From Galbula dea (lineage: Eukaryota; Chordata; Aves; Piciformes; Galbulidae): a stretch of DNA of 64,000 nt. The notes under the pieces are model-generated. The model searched no databases, was not told the DNA's origin, and was given only the letters and a program-made list of their open reading frames with translations. Below, piece by piece: positions 58,110-64,000 of the stretch; position 1 is the first letter of the stretch; each line of letters begins with the position of its first letter. The stretch covers positions 559,172 to 623,171 of the forward strand of contig VWZX01009101.1 in assembly GCA_013399015.1 (NCBI GenBank). The letters run 5' to 3'. Position numbers and translations under genes: made by a program.

Positions 58110-61100
58110 TGGTACACCCACCTCCTTGCAGTCCCCAGTGTGTTCCCTAGCTGCATACCCCGGTGCCCCCTCCCCTGCTCTGGTACGGGTTAAGAAGGGC
58201 TATTGTCATCCCAGCACTGCCGGTCCCCCAGCAGGGCTACTCCTTCTCCTGCCTTGCCCCGCTCACCATCATTCCACACTCTGTCGAAAGGAGTCGGATG
58301 TTTCCTCGCTCGTGGAAGCAGTACTGTGCATCAACCGCTACTCTGAAAGTGCCCCAAACACACCAGGTTTTCTCCAAAGTGTGGGAGCAAAACGATATAG
58401 AGGTTGTTGCTCATTAAGAGCTGCCATCCTACCCTGTGCACACAAATCACTTAAATTGGACCCACCTGCCCCAGCTATGCACCCTTATAGGGTGCAGGTG
58501 TTGGGATTAGGGGCTGTTTCTGCGTCTGCTGCTTAGAGGAACTGCCATCAAGTAACCCAACTACATGCCTAGGGAGCAACCCTTTACCAGCAGGTAAGAG
58601 CTGGGGTTGGGCACACAGCTGAGGAAAGGTACTGGGAGGCCTTGATGGGAGAGGAAACCAAGTGCTATGGAGCTCTGGAGGGCTGATAGGGACAGTGAAA
58701 CTGCTTCTGAAATGGTCTCTTCTGTAGTAAGTGAAAGGTAGAGGAGAGAGGAAGAGTTTCCCCATGGAGTGTGGAGGTTCCCTATGCTGGGTGCCTGCTT
58801 TCAGAGGTGTGCTGGTGTGTGTACTTTGGTGGTGATCATGGGTAGCTTTGCGTCTGCAGGCTGTTGGGAGCCTACAGGATAGCAAATCTCCAAAGCCTTC
58901 GCTCTTGTTGGTGCAGCCCAACCTTCAAACAACAGGTGCAGTTGTACAAGGTGGATCCTGGTCTCAACAGTCCTGTGGGATGCTGTTGAACATTTTTCTT
59001 GTTTGTAATGTGAAAAATACTCATAGTCCTGTCCAGGGGGTGGCTGTAGCTTGAAGCGATGGGTTTGGGCAGCATCTGAGGTGGGGCATTGTACTGTCTT
59101 CTTCCTCTTCTTCGCTGGTCTGTCTCCCTTGCAATCCTCCCTGGTTGAATGTTGGCTATGCTGCAATTGGAGATCTGTCAGGTGTTAGCTGGAGCTGGCC
59201 TGTGCAGGTAACATGGAGTGCAGTAAGGCTGGGGGTCAGTGCTGAGCTTTAGTTGCTGCACAGTGCAATGAAGAACTCTGTTTTTGTTGTGGGGGTGTTG
59301 GTACTGTTGGACTTGAGCCCCAGCTGTAGCTCTGCAGTGTTCTCTGTGGCCTCCTGTGCACCAGGAAACCAGGACAGCAAGTGCTGTTGCTGCCAGCTGG
59401 TGCCACGTCTTCCACCCAGCCAGTACAGGCAGCAATTGCCTCTCCAGCCCAGCTGGCAGTTGTGGCTCTCTAGCCCATCTGTAGCCTAGGTGGTCTAGGC
59501 TAAAAGCCTGAATTGCCTGGTGGCCAGCTGCTACGGGGTGGCTTGGGCAGCATGGAGACAGTACTAGAGAGGAAGCATTGCTCTGGTAGACATCCTGCAC
59601 ACCATCCTGCCTTTGCTTGGACTTGCAGCGTGGCCTGGGGACACTGCCCAGCGCTGGCCCTCCGCTCTTGAATTGTTGTGTGGCCTTGCTGGTCTTGGGT
59701 CATGGCTTTAAGTGAAGGGTCAGGTGGACTTTGTAGGGCCCTGCTTTCAGCAGTGCTAGGTCGATAGAGGTGCAGGAGGTGGCGTGTCCATTTGGGCATT
59801 GTGGGGTAACCCTGACATGGGATATGCTGCTGTCTCTGGCTGTCAGAGAAGTGCCCTCTGCTGTAGCTGCCTGAGAAGCTTCATGGCACCAGGAAAACCC
59901 AAGAGCACAGCGGGAACCTCTAGGAGATGAAGGTGGAATTAAAACTTTAATCGTATTTAGTCTGTGTGTAATTAATATAGAGGCTATAAACCATGGGCCT
60001 GATCCTGGTGTTTGCTGCTGGGCAACATGTTGTGCTGGCCTGGCCAGTGGTGGCTGAGGGCTGCCTCTCCTCCCTGGCTGGATCTCCTGGCGGGCATGAG
60101 TGGTTTGTTTGCAGACGTGGTGGCTTTAATCCTGGAGCCAGGATGGGATGTGTGCTGCAAAAGCTACGCTGCTTCAGTTTGGCCTGTTGACTCTGAAATC
60201 TCCTGGAGACAGGAAGCTGGCTGGTACCTGTCTTGGCACATGCTGTAAGCTCTGCTTCTTTTAAAGAGGATAAAGAGTCCTATCCCTTTCCTGGCTCTGC
60301 AGCAGCAAGCTGGGGCAGGATGGATTCATCTGGTTCTTGCCTTTCCCAGGAAAATCTGTGTCCTCTCCAGCATCCCCATTCCCTGGACTACACTGGGGTT
60401 TGTGTACCCTTCCCGTGGGAAATGGCCCTAAGAACCCTACTGCTGGAGGGGACAGTTGGTCTAAAAGTACCTTGGTTAAATGTAATTGCAGTCTGTAACT
60501 CGCTGTTAAATGGTGAGTGCCATGATTTCCCCAATGGAAAAGAGGATGGGCCCAGGTGGTTCCTGGTGTACATGCTGCTGGGGCTGGGGGGCTGGCCCTG
60601 GGCTGGGGATGGTGCAGCTGTACCACAGTTGGTCCAGCCGTGCTGGTGTCCTGGTGCCAGGGCTGGTTTCGCAGCCGTTGATCCTGCAGCAGGCTCCAGC
60701 AGCAAAACCTGGCTGTCCGCTGCTCTCAGCTGCAGAGTAAACAAGCTGGCAAGAGAAACCATTTTGCTTCAGCTAGCAGGAGAAACCCTTTTTAGGTAGC
60801 ACTTCCAACTGGCAATGCTTTCCTTCATTAACCCTCTCCTTCCCTCTCCAATGAAATGTGAAGTTGCAGCAATTGGAGATCAGGCACTTGCCGGTGCAGC
60901 TTTGCCACCCAGAGCAACCAACACAGATGTGAATTTACTACTTGATCTCATAATTTCAGTGCAATTAGACTGGCTGCTAGAGAGCAATTTCCCCTTGAGA
61001 CTTGGAGTCCTGGGCCTGGACATTGCCCAGCCTTTCTCAGACAAGGAAGTGGAGGCACTTGGGTATAGGCTGAAACATGAGTGGTTTTGGGTGCACCTGG

Positions 61101-62000
61101 AACTTGACTCCCTGGAGATGTGTCTATGAGTTGGAGCTGCGGGTGCCTGGCAAGTCTGAAAAGGAGCCTGCTTTTCAGGCTTACTTATTACAAGTCAGGC
61201 ACCCAAAGCTAGTGGGAAAACAAGCCAGAACAAGGTTTTTGGGCTGAGCTCTGGGAGCAGGGCTGCCCTCTGCCATCCTCTCCTTTGTACTGGGCAGGCA
61301 CCTCACCCATGCCACCTCACAGCATTGCTTCTAGGAAGGATGAGATGCCATTGGCAGGCAGGGCTGTTTGCTGGGCTGGGGCATCTGCTAAATCAAGTGT
61401 CCCGAAGTCTTTAGTGTTGTGTGGCCCAGGGTTGATCCCTGGGTTAGTTTGATCCTATGTTTTAGATGTAAGTGTGGCTGTGCTGGAGTACAATCCTTAC
61501 CATAACTTGAAAGTCTGGCTCCAGCACCAGCCTGAATGAAGGATGTCACCTGAGATCTCTTTCCCATCTGTGCTGGGTGGAGCAGGATGGAACTTGCTGG
61601 GGACTGAGTGGGATTTGTAGCTGTGCTCCGTACCAGTGACAGGACCAGGAGGATATTGGAGAAGCTTGGGCAGCAAGCTGTTATATGGTGGTGGGAGGGC
61701 ATGAAGACCAGGCACCTGTGAGCTAGTGCTAATTGTTTCCCTGCCTCTGCTTCCCCTCCCACCTACCCTCTCCTGTGGTTTCTAGATATCTTCTCGGGGC
61801 AGGGCCTGTCTTACTGCACAGGCAGTGTCTGGTGTGGGGGACCCTTGGGTGAATCCTGCAATAGGAATTGCCCATCTCCAGCATGACACCTTCCCAAGGC
61901 ATGCAGCGATGCTTGGCATTGAGATTGGCCAAAGCAGCAGATCCTTCCATGTTCCCTGTGCTTGCAGAGTCTGTAGGGAGGGCAGTCAGGGCAAAAACTG
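58110..62000. other. Intergenic region upstream of IER5L, nothing coding seen
   Basis: No protein family, RNA gene or mobile element was recognised. AT-richer patches near 59,930-59,995 (with GTGTAATTAATATAG) and 60,860-61,000 could be regulatory, but I cannot show it. Confidence 0.5.
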
Positions 62001-62288
62001 TATTAAAGCTGGAGCTGTGGCTCAGGTGAGGAATGAACTCTGGGATGATTCATGGGACCTGCCTGGGCTCCTGCCTTCAGGCGCAGTGGAGATCCCCTTC
62101 CATGCTAAACGCGACCCAAGGTGTACGCAATTAGTGCTGTCAGCTACCGAGGGGCTCCGAAATGGTTAATCACTGCCTGCCTGTGATGGAAACTGCCGTA
62201 TTCCCCGAGCAGAGCCCTTCCAGCCTGTGAGTGAGGAGTGCGGCAGTGCAACGGGTGGATGGAGGGACAGATGGACAGCGGCAGGAGG

Positions 62289-62351
62289 ACTACAATCCCC
62301 ATCAGAGAGAAAACCCCTGGGGAGTGCCCGGAGGATGCCGGGACCGGTAGT
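62289..62351. promoter_or_regulatory. Pair of opposed ZNF143-like (SBF) motifs
   Basis: The plus strand has ACTACAATCCCCATCAG at 62289-62305. The minus strand has ACTACCGGTCCCGGCATCC at 62333-62351. Both resemble the ZNF143/THAP11 consensus (ACTACAATTCCCAGCATGC), which is concentrated in housekeeping promoters and at chromatin loop anchors. The surrounding 62.0-62.9 kb is moderately CpG-rich. No coding start was recognised nearby, so this may be the promoter of a noncoding transcript or of a gene whose body lies beyond the window. Confidence 0.45.
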
Positions 62352-62399
62352 CCAGGGCTTTGAGTGTGGGGGTCCCTGCTGCCTCTCGTAGCTGGGGCA

Positions 62400-64000
62400 G
62401 GGGGACCCGGAGGGAATGTGCAGTCTCGGGGAGGAGCCATCGTGTTCACTCACTTTGTTGTTAAATACCTTAAAGGAGCAGCGGCTGTGCCCGAGCGAGC
62501 TCCCTAGTGGAGCCTTACAGCCTGGGCTGTGGGCTTTTTAAAGATAAAAATCACTCGCGTGGCCTTCAGTTTTAACGACATCTCCCCTGCTCAGTAACTC
62601 CTTCGGCGCCTGGGCATTGCCAGCCCGGCACAGCCACGGGCCTGAGTGCCTGATGCTGGACTGCCTCTGGTCCTGCGACCACCACCTCTGGTCCCGCATC
62701 CTCTTCAGAGCAACCTCCTCCCGCACCCGGTGGCTGGGAGCCTGGTGCTGCCGGGAGGAGGGCGCTGAACCACCCGGTGCTCTCCGTGCTGAGGAACATC
62801 GGTGCAGTGGCTGTTTCTTCACAGGGGAGGCATCCCCGCTCCCGAGTCCTGCAGATAAAGAGCTCTGGAGTGAAGCGTGCAGCGGTGACAGCGTGGGCAG
62901 TGAGGCTAATTTCTCATGCCACTGTGGCACAGCCATGATCTGGAGTTTTCTAACACCCCACCACCACCAGCCCCGGGGCATAATTCAGTCTGGCACTCCG
63001 TGCCTCCAGCCAGACACTCTGGCCTGGCCCTGGCATGTGCCCAGCAGACACCCACATCAAAAGCCACTGTGGCTCAACTGGCCCCTTTCCAGCAGCTACC
63101 TCTTGACAGCTAGTACAACCCTGGAGGGAGATGACAGCAAAGCATCCAGCCCCTGGCATCTCACACCTGTTGGGGGGGCAGTGGGTGCATGGTGGGAGCC
63201 ACAGCTGGATGGGAACCCTGTGATGGGGTCTTGATGAGGGTGTCCATGAAACATCTGCCCCCGCAGAGCTGGCCAGCCATGGGCTGGCACCTGGCTGCCT
63301 CAGATTGCTTTGTCTCTGCTGCCCTGCCCTGGCAGTTCTTGCCTCTGTACCCCCCTGAGCCTTGCCTGAGAGGGATGAAATCCCTCTGGTAGGCAAATGT
63401 GCTGGAGAAGGGGTTGCTGGAGCACAGCACAGGAACCTCACTGACTGGAAAAGCAGGAATAACCACCAAAACGTCACTGATGGGGAGGGCTGTGACTGCT
63501 GCAGGGAGCTAGCACCAGAGCTGACTGGTGTTGGGTGATGCTCTCAGCAGATGGCCCAGGCCTGCCTTTGCTGCCCAGGGTCACAGCCTGCAGCTCCCTC
63601 ACGGGCTGTCATTGGTGTGAAGGTGAGGGGAAGGCTTGGGAGGCAGGGCTGAGCCTGCTACTCTTGGCCAAGCCTTTCTCTTCTGAGCTGTTGGGTGCAG
63701 GTCAGTCTCCTTGCAGCCTGCAGGTTGGGTGCTTGCCTGCCAAGGGACCACAGACAGGCCCTTTTCCCTTCAGGTGTTGGAGAGAGTATTGGGCATGTCT
63801 CATCCTGCCTGGGACTGGGCTCTGGCTGGTCTGTGCTATTCATTCAGGCTTGTGTCCATACTGCTTCTAGCCTTGTGTCTGGCCTGGCTGTCAATGGGCA
63901 GAGCTGCTGATCTTGCTTGGATTTGGATCATCCAGGTGAAATTTGTATCCAGAGCAGACAAGCTCTTCCCTGGGGGGCAGAAAGCTCCTGGTGCATGAGT
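62400..64000. other. Right edge, no recognisable gene
   Basis: Open frames of up to about 205 codons occur on both strands, but none has recognisable domains or a splice-consistent continuation. I see nothing that can be called. Confidence 0.5.

Overview
This is a vertebrate nuclear window, most likely from a bird. The protein-coding content is four genes whose order and orientation match the block on human chromosome 9q34.11: DOLPP1 (+, 3' part only), CRAT (-), PTPA (+) and IER5L (-). I read the exons by matching translated segments to these known proteins and placing every boundary on GT/AG sites with consistent phase. The joined CRAT frame is 626 codons and PTPA 321, both uninterrupted. 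The avian assignment rests on compact introns, high GC with strong CpG islands, almost no recognisable interspersed repeats, and avian-like protein sequence. It is an inference; another sauropsid is possible. || Layout: 1-4013 holds the last six coding exons of DOLPP1, a dolichyl-pyrophosphate phosphatase of the ER. 4014-9864 is the convergent 3' space between DOLPP1 and CRAT. 9865-22008 holds CRAT (14 coding exons), which encodes mitochondrial/peroxisomal carnitine O-acetyltransferase. 22009-22565 is a CpG-rich divergent promoter shared by CRAT and PTPA, with a heptamer repeat and several YY1-like ATGGC motifs. 22566-43576 holds PTPA (10 coding exons), the PP2A phosphatase activator; its 3'UTR runs to about 45.6 kb. 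45.6-55.2 kb is intergenic, with a few TAAT-rich blocks that look like candidate regulatory elements and a separate CpG-rich block near 54.3-55.1 kb. 55.2-57.6 kb holds the intronless immediate-early gene IER5L with a TATA box and 3'UTR. 57.6-64 kb has no recognisable coding gene but contains a pair of opposed ZNF143-like motifs near 62.3 kb that may mark an unannotated promoter. || The genes are neighbours by synteny and do not form a pathway: N-glycosylation lipid recycling, acyl-CoA/carnitine balance, PP2A activation and an immediate-early nuclear protein. I found no CRISPR, tRNA, rRNA, transposase or viral gene. The sequence has two assembly gaps: one N at 56355 and 41 Ns at 57466-57506. 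No clearly novel system was found. The most checkable oddities are an Arg-to-Trp reading in the catalytic motif of DOLPP1, the organisation of the CRAT/PTPA promoter, and the ZNF143-like pair.
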